Shown here: in pieces, positions 51,169 through 60,150 of the stretch
Layout of the letters: each line of letters opens with the position of its first letter
Numbering within the stretch: position 1 is the stretch's first letter
Assembly (NCBI RefSeq): GCF_039542035.1
Contig: NZ_BAABHJ010000039.1
Coordinates: 1-64,000, forward strand
Direction of reading: 5' to 3'
Length of the DNA: 64,000 bases
Source: Actinoallomurus liliacearum
GTDB lineage: Bacteria > Actinomycetota > Actinomycetes > Streptosporangiales > Streptosporangiaceae
The notes under the pieces: generated by a model
Seen by the model: only the letters and a program-made list of their open reading frames with translations
Database searches by the model: none
What the model was told of the DNA's origin: nothing
Position numbers and translations under genes: made by a program

Positions 51169-52497
51169 GTGCGGATGGCACCGGGCTCGCTGCGCGGCCG
51201 GCTGCTCCTGGCCTTCACGCTGGGCACGTCGGTGGCGCTGATCCTTTGCCTCATTCTGCTGTACGTCCTGCTCGTCGAGCAGTTGAACGCCGCCCTGGAC
51301 GAGGACCTGGCCGAGCGGAGTCACGATGTGGCGACCGCGGCCACGCGGGGGGACATCGGCGCGGCCGGTCGTGACCCGCTGGCGCAGCTGTACGCCGATG
51401 ACGGCACGCTGATCATCGGTTCGCCCCCGCTTGCTCGCGTCCGGCTGCTGAGCGTCTCGGAGGTGCGCGGCTTGACCGGCCGGCGGGTGGTCCACCGATC
51501 GCTGCCGCCGCGGGGCACACCGGTGCGGATGCTGACGCGCCGGATCCGCGAAGGACGTGTGCTCGCCGTGGCGGTACCGACCCGGCCGATGAACGTCGCC
51601 CGGAGCCGTCTCGGGTGGGTCCTGTTCCTGGCCGCTCCCACGCTGGTGGGCGTGCTGGCGCTGGCCGCTTGGGGAGTGATCCGCGCCGCGCTGGGGCCGG
51701 TCCGCCGGCTGACGCGGGAGGCGGCTGCGATCTCCTCGCTGGATACCGGATGGCGGTTGCCGACCGTGCCGGGCCACGACGAGATCGCGGAGCTGGCTCG
51801 TACCCTGGAGGCGTTGCTGGCCCGGTTGCGCGTCGCGTTCGAGCGAGAGCGCGCGTTCGTCGACGACGCCAGTCATGAGCTTCGCGGCCCGATCGCCGTC
51901 CTGCGGGGACAGCTCGAACTCGCCCGTGCCACCGTCGGCGAGCATCGCCAGGTCGATAGGCTGCTGGGGGCGGCTTTGATCGAGACCGACCGGCTGACCC
52001 GGCTTACCGATGATCTTCTGCTGCTGGCCCGGGAACGCGCCGGAACGCTGCTCCTGCGCCGGGAGCCCCTCGACCTGCTCGATCTGGCGGTCGCCGAGGC
52101 ACGCCGCCTGGAACCGGTCCTGGGCGTGCGGATCGGCGTCACCGGAGACCCGGCGGTGGTCGACGCCGACGCGGACCGGCTGTGCCGGTTGATCGCGAAC
52201 CTCGTCGGCAACAGCGCCGCCGCGGGGGCACGAGCGGTGCTGCTGACGATTCGTCGCCACCCGCACCAGGTGACGATCGAGGTCGCCGACGATGGCCCTG
52301 GATTCCCGCCGGACTTCGTCGACTCGGCCTTCGAGCGCTTCACCCGGGCGGACACGGCCCGTACGCGAGGCTCGGCAGGTGCCGGTCTGGGGCTGTCGAT
52401 CGTTCGCAGCATCGCCGCCGCCCACGGCGGCAGCGTGGACGCGAGAAACGGGCCGCCTCTCGGCGGCGCGGTGATCGCCGTTCACCTGCCCGTCTGA
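51169..52497 (+). CDS. Sensor histidine kinase, HAMP type
   Basis: 442 residues from GTG 51169 with GGGGAGG nine bases upstream. Two membrane helices (about 9-31 and 147-168) enclose a short outer loop; HAMP follows (GPVRRLTREAAAISSLDTGWRLPTVPGHDEIAELARTLEAL). The phospho-acceptor His236 lies in DDASHELRGPIAVLRGQ; the ATPase has the N box (LIANLVGN), G1 (VADDGPGFP), F box and G2 (SAGAGLGLSIVRSIAAAHGG). It pairs with the OmpR-type regulator encoded divergently. The signal is unknown. Confidence 0.95.
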   Translation: MRMAPGSLRGRLLLAFTLGTSVALILCLILLYVLLVEQLNAALDEDLAERSHDVATAATRGDIGAAGRDPLAQLYADDGTLIIGSPPLARVRLLSVSEVRGLTGRRVVHRSLPPRGTPVRMLTRRIREGRVLAVAVPTRPMNVARSRLGWVLFLAAPTLVGVLALAAWGVIRAALGPVRRLTREAAAISSLDTGWRLPTVPGHDEIAELARTLEALLARLRVAFERERAFVDDASHELRGPIAVLRGQLELARATVGEHRQVDRLLGAALIETDRLTRLTDDLLLLARERAGTLLLRREPLDLLDLAVAEARRLEPVLGVRIGVTGDPAVVDADADRLCRLIANLVGNSAAAGARAVLLTIRRHPHQVTIEVADDGPGFPPDFVDSAFERFTRADTARTRGSAGAGLGLSIVRSIAAAHGGSVDARNGPPLGGAVIAVHLPV

Positions 52498-52543
52498 GGG
52501 ACGACGGTCCACGGTGGTGCGGCGCGCGCGCCGGCCATCCCGG

Positions 52544-52560
52544 TCTCACACTCCTCTCAT
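52544..52560 (+). promoter_or_regulatory. Response-regulator box before anti-sigma-type gene
   Basis: TCTCAC-N5-TCTCAT, direct repeat of 11-nt period, 23 nt upstream of GTG 52584. The next 24 nt closely match the sequence after the 51134 box (CGGGCC...CCCACT.TGG.CCC), including a CACTCT -10 at 52571-52577. The two promoters are clearly copies of one design. Confidence 0.65.
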
Positions 52561-52583
52561 CGGGGCCTGCCCACTCTGGTCCC

Positions 52584-53141
52584 GTGAGCACTACGAGAGG
52601 TTCCAGCCCAGATGGTGAGGTCGGCGCGACCGGTTTCCAGCCGAGCGTCGCGATCGCGCGCGCGAAGTGGCTCGCGCGGAGCGGCCGGTTTCGGGTCAGA
52701 CGGCCCGGGACGCTGTACTGGCGGCGCCGGTTCCCCGGAACCGCGGAGCACATCAGCCACGCTCGCGGGTTCATCCGGTTCCTACTGGCCGACTCGGCTG
52801 CGGCGTTCGACGCCGCCTGGGTGGTCGGAGAACTGGCCACCAACGCGGTCCGGCACTCACGGTCGGGGTCGGCGGACGGGGCGTTCACCGTAGAGGTGAT
52901 GCGTTGGGGCCGCTTCGCGCAGATCCAGGTCACCGATGCCGGAGGCGGCTGCGGACCCGTCCTTCCCCGGGCCGATGCCGAGACGGTCGTCGCCCGGGGC
53001 GAGCCGCCGCCCGAGAGCGGGCTCGGTCTATGCGGGGTCGGCGCGTTGGCGCGCCGATTCGGCACCTATCGGCAGCCGGACGGTAGCCGGGTCGTGTGGG
53101 CCCGGCTACCGTCCGACCCCTTCCCCGAACCCGCGGGCTGA
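52584..53141 (+). CDS. Anti-sigma regulatory factor-type ATP-binding protein
   Basis: 185 residues from GTG 52584, the first start codon after the response-regulator box; no ribosome binding site precedes it, so a leaderless mRNA is likely. The HATPase_c fold of the RsbW/SpoIIAB type is shown by WVVGELATNAVRHS (N box) and SGLGLCGVGALARRFG (G box). No phosphatase or sensor domains. It probably binds a sigma factor or an anti-anti-sigma factor. It is 86 nt downstream of the kinase gene but has its own promoter, which would link the two-component signal to sigma-factor control. Confidence 0.85.
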   Translation: MSTTRGSSPDGEVGATGFQPSVAIARAKWLARSGRFRVRRPGTLYWRRRFPGTAEHISHARGFIRFLLADSAAAFDAAWVVGELATNAVRHSRSGSADGAFTVEVMRWGRFAQIQVTDAGGGCGPVLPRADAETVVARGEPPPESGLGLCGVGALARRFGTYRQPDGSRVVWARLPSDPFPEPAG

Positions 53142-53301
53142 GGGTCCGCTGCTCTCATGCCGCCGGACCGCCCGGTGTCACGAGCCCGCCGGCATCCCAT
53201 CACTGTGTCAGCGGTCCCCGGCGACGCGGACGCGCAGACAAGGTCCAGACGCCGTGAACCGGCTACGCGTCCGCGTCTCTTCGTCTGTTCGCTTCGCGCG
53301 C

Positions 53302-53321
53302 CGGCGGCCGTACGGCCGCCG
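53302..53321 (-). terminator. Hairpin after alkaline phosphatase gene
   Basis: CGGCGGCCG-TA-CGGCCGCCG, a perfect dyad 17 nt past the alkaline phosphatase stop on the minus strand, read as a terminator. Confidence 0.6.
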
Positions 53322-53338
53322 ACGCGTCAAGGGTGGGT

Positions 53339-54697
53339 TCAGCCTCGGACGCCGAGCGCTCGGCCGAGGGTGTGGAACAGGTCGGTCTGGTCGGTCACGC
53401 CGACCACGTTGGCGGCCTGCGGGCCCTGCGCGGCGATCCGGACCTCGGTGCCGGTGTGCTCCTGGGACTGACCCGGCGTGTTGGTCGCGTAGTTGATCTT
53501 CATGTTGGCGCCGTCGGCGGTGATCAGCGTCGCGGTCTGACCGGGGCTCTGGGTCTCGACCGGGATGATCTGGCTGGTGTGCCCGTGGTCGGCCGTGACG
53601 ACGACGAGGGTGTCACGGTGGTGGCGGGCGTAGTCCAGCGACGCCTGGACCGCCCGGTCGAACTCGACGTGCTCCCCGATCTGCCCGCACGGGTTGGCGG
53701 CGTGGTCCTGCTTGTCGATCGACGCACCCTCGATCTGCAGGAAGAAGCCCTTCTTGCCGTGCTCGGTCTGGGCGTCGAGGAGGCTGATCGCCTTGTTCGC
53801 CATGTCGCGCAGGTGCGGGCCGCTGAACTGACTGTTCGTCGTGCACCGGGCCGGATCCGTCCCACCGACCTTCGCCAGCGGACCGGTCCACTCCAGCGGC
53901 AGGTTGCCGTCCGCGAACACACCGAGCAGCTTCTTGCCCGGCTTGGCCGCCGCCAGCCCGGAGGCGTCCGTGACGACGTTGTAGCCCGAGGCGGCGGCCT
54001 GGTCGAGGACGGTCTTGCCCTTGAACGCACCAGCCTTGATCGTCTGGGCGAACCGTGCCTTGCCGCCGCCGAGGTAGAGGTCGGCGCCTGTCTGCACCTG
54101 CTGCTCGGAGATCGAGCCCGGACCGCCGTTCACCTTGTCCTGCTGCGGGCACTTGGCCATGTCGGCGGGCCCTTCACAGGAGCGGTCGGCGACGTGGGCG
54201 GCCAGCACCGCCGGGGTCGCGTCGCCCAGCTCGGCGGTGGTGACGTCGCCGGTGCGGAATCCGGCCTTCTTCGCCAGCTCGAGCACCGTGGACTGGGGCT
54301 TGCCGTCCGGCGTCACCGAGATCGCGCCGTTGTAGGACTTGTGCCCGGTGGCCCAGCCGGTCCCGCTGGCGGCGGAGTCGGTGACATAGTCGGGCTTGCT
54401 CGGGTCGTCCTTGTTCACGGAGTACGTGGTGTACGCACCGGTCAGCGGCAAGGTGTCCATCGCCAGGCGACCCGCGGCGCCCTTGGCGTAGTTGCGGGCG
54501 ATCGTGATCTCCGAGTCGCCCATGCCATCGCCGATCAAGAGGATGACGTTGCGAGCCCGGCCGCTCTTGATCGCCGCGCGTACGGAGTCGGTCCGGTCAC
54601 CGCCCGACGCGAAGGTGGGTACCGCGGCCGCCGCGCAGACGCCGACCGCGGTGACGGCGACGATGCTCCGGCGGAACAACCTCAAAGACGAGGCCAT
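53339..54697 (-). CDS. phoA: Secreted alkaline phosphatase, PhoA family
   Basis: 452 residues from ATG 54697 with GAGGAG seven bases upstream. A Sec signal (RLFRRSIVAVTAVGVCAAAAVPTFA) precedes the catalytic domain. VILLIGDGMGDSEI holds the first metal Asp, VTDSAASGTGWATG the nucleophilic Ser, FFLQIEGASIDKQDHAAN a metal-binding block, and VVVTADHGHTS and QEHTGTEV the last His ligands. Four Cys lie in the middle. It should release phosphate from monoesters outside the cell. The 208-nt upstream gap shows no clear PHO box. Confidence 0.95.
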   Translation of the reverse strand: MASSLRLFRRSIVAVTAVGVCAAAAVPTFASGGDRTDSVRAAIKSGRARNVILLIGDGMGDSEITIARNYAKGAAGRLAMDTLPLTGAYTTYSVNKDDPSKPDYVTDSAASGTGWATGHKSYNGAISVTPDGKPQSTVLELAKKAGFRTGDVTTAELGDATPAVLAAHVADRSCEGPADMAKCPQQDKVNGGPGSISEQQVQTGADLYLGGGKARFAQTIKAGAFKGKTVLDQAAASGYNVVTDASGLAAAKPGKKLLGVFADGNLPLEWTGPLAKVGGTDPARCTTNSQFSGPHLRDMANKAISLLDAQTEHGKKGFFLQIEGASIDKQDHAANPCGQIGEHVEFDRAVQASLDYARHHRDTLVVVTADHGHTSQIIPVETQSPGQTATLITADGANMKINYATNTPGQSQEHTGTEVRIAAQGPQAANVVGVTDQTDLFHTLGRALGVRG

Positions 54698-54905
54698 CAA
54701 GCTCTCCTCTACAGGAACTGGCTGATCGATGAGGGCACTCCACCGTCGCGAGATGGCCTCTTCCGGCGATGTCGGTAAAGAGAGTGCAAATAAATCATCA
54801 AGAGGCGATGAAAAAGACCGCTTGGCCTGCGCGGGGAACCCAAGGTATCGGCGGTCGGCCGGAGCTCGTCCCGCGGCGGAACGGAGCTCCGACGCCCCCC
54901 CGCGG

Positions 54906-55556
54906 CTACGAGTCGATGAGCCCCGCGTCGTGCGCGAGCAGTCCCGCCTGCGTGCGGTTGACGCACCCCAGCTTGTCCAGGGTGCGTGACACATAGCCCT
55001 TGACGGTGGCCTCGGAGAGGAACAGCCGCGCCGCGATCTGCGCGTTCGACAGGCCCTCGCCGAGGCCGGCCAGCACCTGGGCCTCCCGTTCGGTCAGCGT
55101 GCCGACCAGTTCGCGCGCGCGTTCCCGGGCCGCCAGGCCGTCCGTCGACACCGCGATGAGCCGGCGGGCGGCGGCGGGCGACAGGACGGTGTGCCCCTGG
55201 GCCGCCGCGCGCACCAGCCCGATCAGCTCCTCCGGCGGCGTGGACTTGACCAGGAAGCCGGTCGCCCCGGCCCGTAGGGCACGCAGCACATACGGGTCGG
55301 CGTCGAAGGTCGTCAGCACCACGACGTTCGGCGGGTCCGCCAGCTCGTTGATGCGCTCGATCGCGGTCAGGCCGTCCATGCCCGGCATGCGCAGGTCCAT
55401 CAGGACGACGTCCGGGCGGTTCCGCCGGACGGCTTCAAGACCGGCCGCCCCGTCGTGTGCCTCGGCGACGACCTCGATGTCCTCGGCCGAACCGAGGATG
55501 GTGCGCAGGAACGCCCGCACCATGGGCTCGTCGTCGACCAACAGCACTCGGGGCAT
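54906..55556 (-). CDS. NarL/LuxR family response regulator
   Basis: 216 residues from ATG 55556; GTG 55562, overlapping the kinase stop as GTGA, is an alternative. The receiver has VDDE and phospho-acceptor Asp54 in VVLMDLRMPGMDG; the LuxR helix-turn-helix is LTEREAQVLAGLGEGLSNAQIAARLFLSEATVKGYVSRTLDKLG. Co-transcribed with the upstream DesK-type kinase gene, whose stop it touches. The YceI and ABC transporter genes on the other side of the kinase are plausible targets, since such pairs often govern a DrrAB-type transporter. Confidence 0.95.
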   Translation of the reverse strand: MPRVLLVDDEPMVRAFLRTILGSAEDIEVVAEAHDGAAGLEAVRRNRPDVVLMDLRMPGMDGLTAIERINELADPPNVVVLTTFDADPYVLRALRAGATGFLVKSTPPEELIGLVRAAAQGHTVLSPAAARRLIAVSTDGLAARERARELVGTLTEREAQVLAGLGEGLSNAQIAARLFLSEATVKGYVSRTLDKLGCVNRTQAGLLAHDAGLIDS

Positions 55557-55558
55557 GC

Positions 55559-56755
55559 TCACACCGTCGATTCCGCAGTAGGTACGTACGCGGGCAGCGT
55601 GGCCTCCACGCCGAACCCGCCGTCGGGACTGGGCCCGGCACGCAGTCTGCCCTGCACCAGCTCGACGCGCTGCCGCAGGTGGGTGATGCCCAGGCCGGAA
55701 CCGGAGCCGGCGAGGGCACTGCTGGGTCTGCCGGTCGGTGGCGTGTTGTGCACCGTGAGCCGCAACCGCGTCTCCGCGTACTCGACCCGTACGGTCACCC
55801 GCGCGCCGGGCGCGTGCTTGCGCACGTTGGTCAGGGCCTCGCGCAGCACGCGGTAGGCGACGCGCCCCATCACCGGTGAGGCGAGTGCCGGGTCGCCCTC
55901 CTGGATCAGCTCGGTGGGTATCCCCACCGCGACCGACTCGGCGACCAGGTCGTCGAAGCCTCCCACCGAGGGCGTGTGATCGCCGTCGGACGCGGCGCGC
56001 AGGATGCCGACCACGTCGCGCAGCTCCTCCAGGGCCTGGCAGCCCGTCGCCCGCAGGTCCTCCGCGGCCTGCCGGGTCGCCTCGTCCTTGGCGGTCACGC
56101 GCAGCGCGCCGGCCTGCAGCACCATCAGGCTCACCCGGTGGGTGACCACGTCGTGCATTTCGCCGGCCAGCCGCGCGCGCTCCTCCGCGCGCGCCCGCTC
56201 GGCCAGCAGGTGCTGCTCCCGCTCGGCCCGCTCGGCCCGCTCCACCAGCGCGCAGACCATCCGGCGGCGGGCGTCGAAGTACAGCGCCAGCAGCGGGCCG
56301 ACCGCGGTGCGCAGCAGCCCTATCGTCATGGTCGTCACCGACGGGTCCCAGGGCCGCATGATGACGACGGTGAAGGCGGCGAGCGCGACGAGCGCCGCCT
56401 TGCGGTTGCGCTGGTAGAAGAGTGGCCCGTACGCGGCCAGCACGGTGGACAGGGGGGCCCAGGAGTTCCCGTCGTGCGCCGGCGTCAGCGCGCCCACCGG
56501 TGAGATCAGCAGCGTCACCGCCAGCGTGAACGCGCCGAGCACGCCGATGACGGTGAGCGGGGCGATGCGGCGGATGGCCAGCGAGCCGCAGGCGAGCGCC
56601 TGCACGCCCAGTATGACCCAGGCAAGGGGGCCCGGGCGGTCCGGCCACCAGGTGGCGTGGACCAGCGTCAGTCCGGTGTCGAGCAGTCCGAACGCGACGG
56701 CGATCGCCACGTCCAGGGCGACCCGGTGCTCTTGGTGCCACGGTCCCTCTGCCAT
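55559..56755 (-). CDS. DesK/NarX-type sensor histidine kinase (HisKA_3)
   Basis: 398 residues from ATG 56755. Four to five membrane helices occupy residues about 12-150 with almost no outer domain, as in kinases that sense membrane state or drugs. HisKA_3 has the phospho-acceptor His201 in EERARLAGEMHDVVTHRVSLMVLQAG. The HATPase (EALTNVRKHAPGARVTV, GSGLGITHLRQRVELVQG) follows. The stop abuts the response-regulator start. It is divergent from the YceI gene across 179 nt. Confidence 0.94.
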   Translation of the reverse strand: MAEGPWHQEHRVALDVAIAVAFGLLDTGLTLVHATWWPDRPGPLAWVILGVQALACGSLAIRRIAPLTVIGVLGAFTLAVTLLISPVGALTPAHDGNSWAPLSTVLAAYGPLFYQRNRKAALVALAAFTVVIMRPWDPSVTTMTIGLLRTAVGPLLALYFDARRRMVCALVERAERAEREQHLLAERARAEERARLAGEMHDVVTHRVSLMVLQAGALRVTAKDEATRQAAEDLRATGCQALEELRDVVGILRAASDGDHTPSVGGFDDLVAESVAVGIPTELIQEGDPALASPVMGRVAYRVLREALTNVRKHAPGARVTVRVEYAETRLRLTVHNTPPTGRPSSALAGSGSGLGITHLRQRVELVQGRLRAGPSPDGGFGVEATLPAYVPTAESTV

Positions 56756-56934
56756 GCCCCATACCGTAGGGAATGCGGGCTGCGGTATCACCCGCGCGGG
56801 AATCACGCAGAACGTCCGTCTTGGGCGGACCCTACGAAAGTCGTATGCCACCCCCTGCGCGTGGCCCCTTCGTCGCTCCCGGAACCGACGGCCGGCCCTG
56901 CCGCACCGGGGCCCCGCCGCCCTGGAATAGGGGC

Positions 56935-57450
56935 ATGGCCACGACGAACGATCCCGTCACGACGACCCCCCGGCTGGGTCGCTACACGATCGACCCGAAC
57001 CGCTCCTCCATCACGTTCCGAAGCCGCCACTTCGTCGGCCTGCTGCCGGTGAAGGGCACCTTCGCGATCCGCAGCGGAACGATCGATGTGGCCGAGCCGC
57101 TCGCCGACTCGAACCTTCGGGTGGAGGTCGACGCGGCGAGCTTCCACACCGGCAACGACCAACGGGACGCGCACGTACGGTCGGCGACGTTCCTCGACAC
57201 CGGCCGCCACCCTCTGATCACGTTCGTCTCCGACGGCGTGAACACCACCACGGTCTCCGGCACGCTCACCGTGCGCGACGTCTCGCGGCCCGTGAGCCTG
57301 GCGATCGCAGGCTCCGAGGTGGCCGCGGAGACATTCACCGTACGCGCCACGACGCGGGTCGACCGTCACGACTTCGGTGTGACGGCGTCCCGCCTGATGG
57401 CCGGGCGGCACGTCGACCTGACGCTGGACGTCACCTGCGTGCATCGCTGA
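56935..57450 (+). CDS. YceI family protein
   Basis: 171 residues from ATG 56935. YceI lipocalin-like features: GRYTIDPNRSSITFRSRHF at the start, KGTFAIRSGTIDVAEPLADSNLRVEVDAASFHTGNDQRDAHVRSATFLD in the middle and the strand GTLTVRDVSRPVSLAI. No signal peptide, so it is the cytosolic form. The family binds isoprenoid lipids. It lies 35 nt before the ABC ATPase gene and is probably in the same operon. Confidence 0.94.
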   Translation: MATTNDPVTTTPRLGRYTIDPNRSSITFRSRHFVGLLPVKGTFAIRSGTIDVAEPLADSNLRVEVDAASFHTGNDQRDAHVRSATFLDTGRHPLITFVSDGVNTTTVSGTLTVRDVSRPVSLAIAGSEVAAETFTVRATTRVDRHDFGVTASRLMAGRHVDLTLDVTCVHR

Positions 57451-57485
57451 CCTCGACGACCACCGAAGCACAGGGGAGAAGGACT

Positions 57486-58427
57486 ATGACCACCGCGGTC
57501 GTGGTGGAAGGCCTGCACAAGACCTACGGCACGGTACGGGCCGTGAACGGCGTGAGCTTCACGGTCGAACACGGCGAGATCTTCGCGCTGCTCGGCCGTA
57601 ACGGCGCAGGCAAGACCACCACCATGGAGATCCTTGAGGGGTTCCGCGCAAGGGACGGCGGGCGTGCCGAGGTGCTCGGCCTGGACCCGGGAGACCCGGC
57701 CACCAAGCGGCGGCTGAGCGAACGTGTCGGTCTCGTGCTGCAGGACATCGCGGTCGAGCCGTACCTGACCGTCCGCGAGACGATCGCCCGCAACGCCGGC
57801 TACTACGCGGCGCCGCGCGACATCGACGAGGTGATCGGCCTGGTCGACCTCGTCGGACATGAGAAGAAGAAGGTCCGCGTCCTCTCCGGCGGCCAGAAGC
57901 GCCGCCTGGACCTCGCACTGGGGATCATCGGCGACCCGGACCTGCTCTTCCTCGACGAGCCGACGACCGGGTTCGACCCGAACGCCCGTCGGGGCGCCTG
58001 GAAACTGGTGCGGACTCTGCGTGACGCGGGGATGACGATCCTGCTCACCACGCACTACATGGAAGAGGCGCAGGTGCTGGCCGACCAGGTGGCCGTGATC
58101 GCCGCCGGGCGGATCGTGGCCGCGGGAACGCCGGACACCCTCGGCGGACGCGACATCGCGCGGACCCGCATTCGTTTCGAACCGCCGCCGGAATGCGCGG
58201 TCACCGATCTGCCGGTGGCCGCCGTGCCGGGCGATGACGGCCTGGTCACCGTGGAGTCCGCGGAACCGACCGAGATGCTGCACCGGCTGACCGAATGGGC
58301 GCTGGGCCGCGGGGTGGCGCTCGCCCGGCTGACCGTCGACCGGCCCAGCCTGGAGGACGTCTACCTGTATCTGACCAGCGACGACCAGCGGGCGCCGGAA
58401 CGCACGCTGGAGAGGAGCGCGCCGTGA
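57486..58427 (+). CDS. ABC transporter ATPase, DrrA-like
   Basis: 313 residues from ATG 57486, preceded by GGGGAGAAGGA. Walker A GRNGAGKTTT, signature LSGGQKRR, Walker B LLFLDEPTTGFDP and H-loop TTHYMEEAQ are present. The C-terminal 90 residues are the DrrA-type extension. It forms a two-gene transporter with the overlapping permease gene and would export drugs, antibiotics or lipids. Confidence 0.95.
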   Translation: MTTAVVVEGLHKTYGTVRAVNGVSFTVEHGEIFALLGRNGAGKTTTMEILEGFRARDGGRAEVLGLDPGDPATKRRLSERVGLVLQDIAVEPYLTVRETIARNAGYYAAPRDIDEVIGLVDLVGHEKKKVRVLSGGQKRRLDLALGIIGDPDLLFLDEPTTGFDPNARRGAWKLVRTLRDAGMTILLTTHYMEEAQVLADQVAVIAAGRIVAAGTPDTLGGRDIARTRIRFEPPPECAVTDLPVAAVPGDDGLVTVESAEPTEMLHRLTEWALGRGVALARLTVDRPSLEDVYLYLTSDDQRAPERTLERSAP

Positions 58428-59230
58428 GTGTCGCAGTCCCGGAAGCGGCGCACCGGCAGGTCGCACCTCGCCGCGGCGCCGGCCTGTTGTGGCACCAGAT
58501 CCGCTACGAGCAGCTGACCTTCTGGCGCAACCCGCAGAGCGCGTTCTTCACCTTCGTGTTCCCGGTCCTGATCATCTCGATCTTCGGCGGGTTGTTCGGG
58601 CAGGCCAAGGACACCTCGTTCTACTACGGCGGGGACGCGCTCCAGTACTACGTGTCCACGATCATCGCGATGTCCGTCCTGGGCTCCTGCTACAGCCAGT
58701 TGGCCGTCGTGCTCGCGACCCGGCGCCAGACCGGGATCCTGAAGCGGGTCCGGGCGACACCGCTGCCCGCCTCCGTGTACTTCGTGGGCCTGCTGGCACA
58801 CTGCGTCCTGGTGAGCTTCGTCGACGTCCTGCTCATCATCGTGGTCGGCCGGTTCTACGGGCTCTCGCTGCCCGCGTCCGCGCAATGGCTCTCGATCGTC
58901 GTCTCCCTGGTGCTCGGCGCGACGGCCTACTGCGCGCTGGGCGCCGCGGTGGCCTCGATGATCAGGAACGCGGACGCCGCGCCGGCGGTCGTGCAGTTCG
59001 TCATGTTCCCGCTGGTGATCATCTCCGGCACCATGGTGCCGATCCACGGTGCCATCGGCACCATTGCCGGCGCGCTGCCGGTGAAGCCGTTGAACGACGC
59101 GCTGCTGACCGCCTTCACCGGCGGCGGCTCCGGCTTCCCGTGGCATGACCACGGCACTCTGCTCGCGTGGGGCGCGGTCAGCGCGGTGGTGGCCATCCGC
59201 CGGTTCCGCTGGGACCCCCGCCCGGAATAG
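58424..59230 (+). CDS. ABC-2 type permease, DrrB-like
   Basis: 268 residues from GTG 58424, overlapping the ATPase stop (GTGA) with GAGAGGAG upstream. Six membrane helices and the ABC-2 signature region (RQTGILKRVRATPLPASVYFVGLL; PLVIISGTMVPIHGAIGTIAGALPVKPLNDAL). Together with the ATPase it makes an exporter probably governed by the adjacent DesK/NarL-type system. Confidence 0.94.
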   Translation: MSVAVPEAAHRQVAPRRGAGLLWHQIRYEQLTFWRNPQSAFFTFVFPVLIISIFGGLFGQAKDTSFYYGGDALQYYVSTIIAMSVLGSCYSQLAVVLATRRQTGILKRVRATPLPASVYFVGLLAHCVLVSFVDVLLIIVVGRFYGLSLPASAQWLSIVVSLVLGATAYCALGAAVASMIRNADAAPAVVQFVMFPLVIISGTMVPIHGAIGTIAGALPVKPLNDALLTAFTGGGSGFPWHDHGTLLAWGAVSAVVAIRRFRWDPRPE

Positions 59231-59269
59231 CCCGAATTCGGATGAGCCTCCATAGCGTTCATCGATAGC

Positions 59270-59400
59270 TTATCGCAACGAGTGCCCTTCTCGATGTTGC
59301 GTTAGCTTCAGACCTGTTGCAACGATTTCGGTACGTTGAACTGCTGAAACGATGTGGACTCGCAACGGTCTGGTTGAAGAAAAATGGAAAGCAACGTAGC
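59270..59400. promoter_or_regulatory. GCAAC/GTTGC-rich region upstream of DUF4097 gene
   Basis: This stretch is markedly AT-richer than its surroundings and holds repeated GCAACG/CGTTGC elements (59275, 59296, 59362, 59391) and a perfect GTTGCAAC palindrome at 59316-59323. It looks like a multi-site operator for the DUF4097 gene. Confidence 0.4.
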
Positions 59401-59440
59401 GTTTGCGGTGTTGGAAACGACGAACCGCAAGGAGAGAACG

Positions 59441-60103
59441 ATGCAGAAGTTCGACACCCCCGCCCCGATCACCGCCGTCCTGAACATCCCCGCCGGGCGC
59501 GTGCGGTTCATCGCCGCCGACCGGGCCGACACCACGGTCGAGGTCCTGCCCGCGGACCCCTCGAAGAGCCGTGACGTGAAGGTCGCCGAGCAGACCACGG
59601 TCGACTACGCCGACGGCGTCCTGCGGATCGAGACCGCGGTGAAGAACCAGTACTTCGGCTCGTCCGGATCCATCGAGGTGACGGTCCAGCTGCCCGCGGG
59701 TTCCGGCATCGAGGCCAAGGCCGCCAGCGCCGAATTCTCGACCACCGGACCGCTCGGCGACATCACCTACGAGAGCTCGCACGGCTCGATCAAGCTCGAC
59801 GAGGCCACCAGTGTCCGCCTCACCACCTCGGCCGGCGACGTCGAGGTCGGCCGACTGGACGGCCCCGCCGAGATCACCACCGCCAACGGCGACATCCACA
59901 TCACCGAGGCCACGGGCGGAAAGGTCGTGCTGGCCACCCAGTCCGGTGACATCTCCGTCGGCGCCGCCACCGGCGTCTCCGCCGTCCTGGACGCCGGCAC
60001 CGGCCACGGCCGGATCACCAACACGCTGAAGAACGACGGCACCGCCGACCTGACCATCCAGGCGACCACCTCCAACGGCGACATCACCGCCCGCAGCCTT
60101 TGA
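59441..60103 (+). CDS. DUF4097 family beta-strand repeat protein
   Basis: 220 residues from ATG 59441 with AAGGAG six bases upstream. The sequence is a run of short beta strands (VEVTVQLPAGSGIEAKAASAEFSTTGPLGDITYESSHGSI, TTSAGDVEVGRLDGPAEITTANGDIHITEATGGKVVLATQSGDISVGAA) as in right-handed beta-solenoids. No signal peptide. Closely similar proteins in streptomycetes often accompany HicB-like regulators and ABC transporters; no such regulator is here. A hairpin terminator follows. Confidence 0.9.
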   Translation: MQKFDTPAPITAVLNIPAGRVRFIAADRADTTVEVLPADPSKSRDVKVAEQTTVDYADGVLRIETAVKNQYFGSSGSIEVTVQLPAGSGIEAKAASAEFSTTGPLGDITYESSHGSIKLDEATSVRLTTSAGDVEVGRLDGPAEITTANGDIHITEATGGKVVLATQSGDISVGAATGVSAVLDAGTGHGRITNTLKNDGTADLTIQATTSNGDITARSL

Positions 60104-60120
60104 TCAGCAGCCTCCATGCC

Positions 60121-60150
60121 CGCAGCACCGACCGGATCACCGGTGCTGCG
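60121..60150 (+). terminator. Hairpin terminator after DUF4097 gene
   Basis: CGCAGCACCG-N10-CGGTGCTGCG, a perfect 10-bp stem, 17 nt past the stop. Confidence 0.75.
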
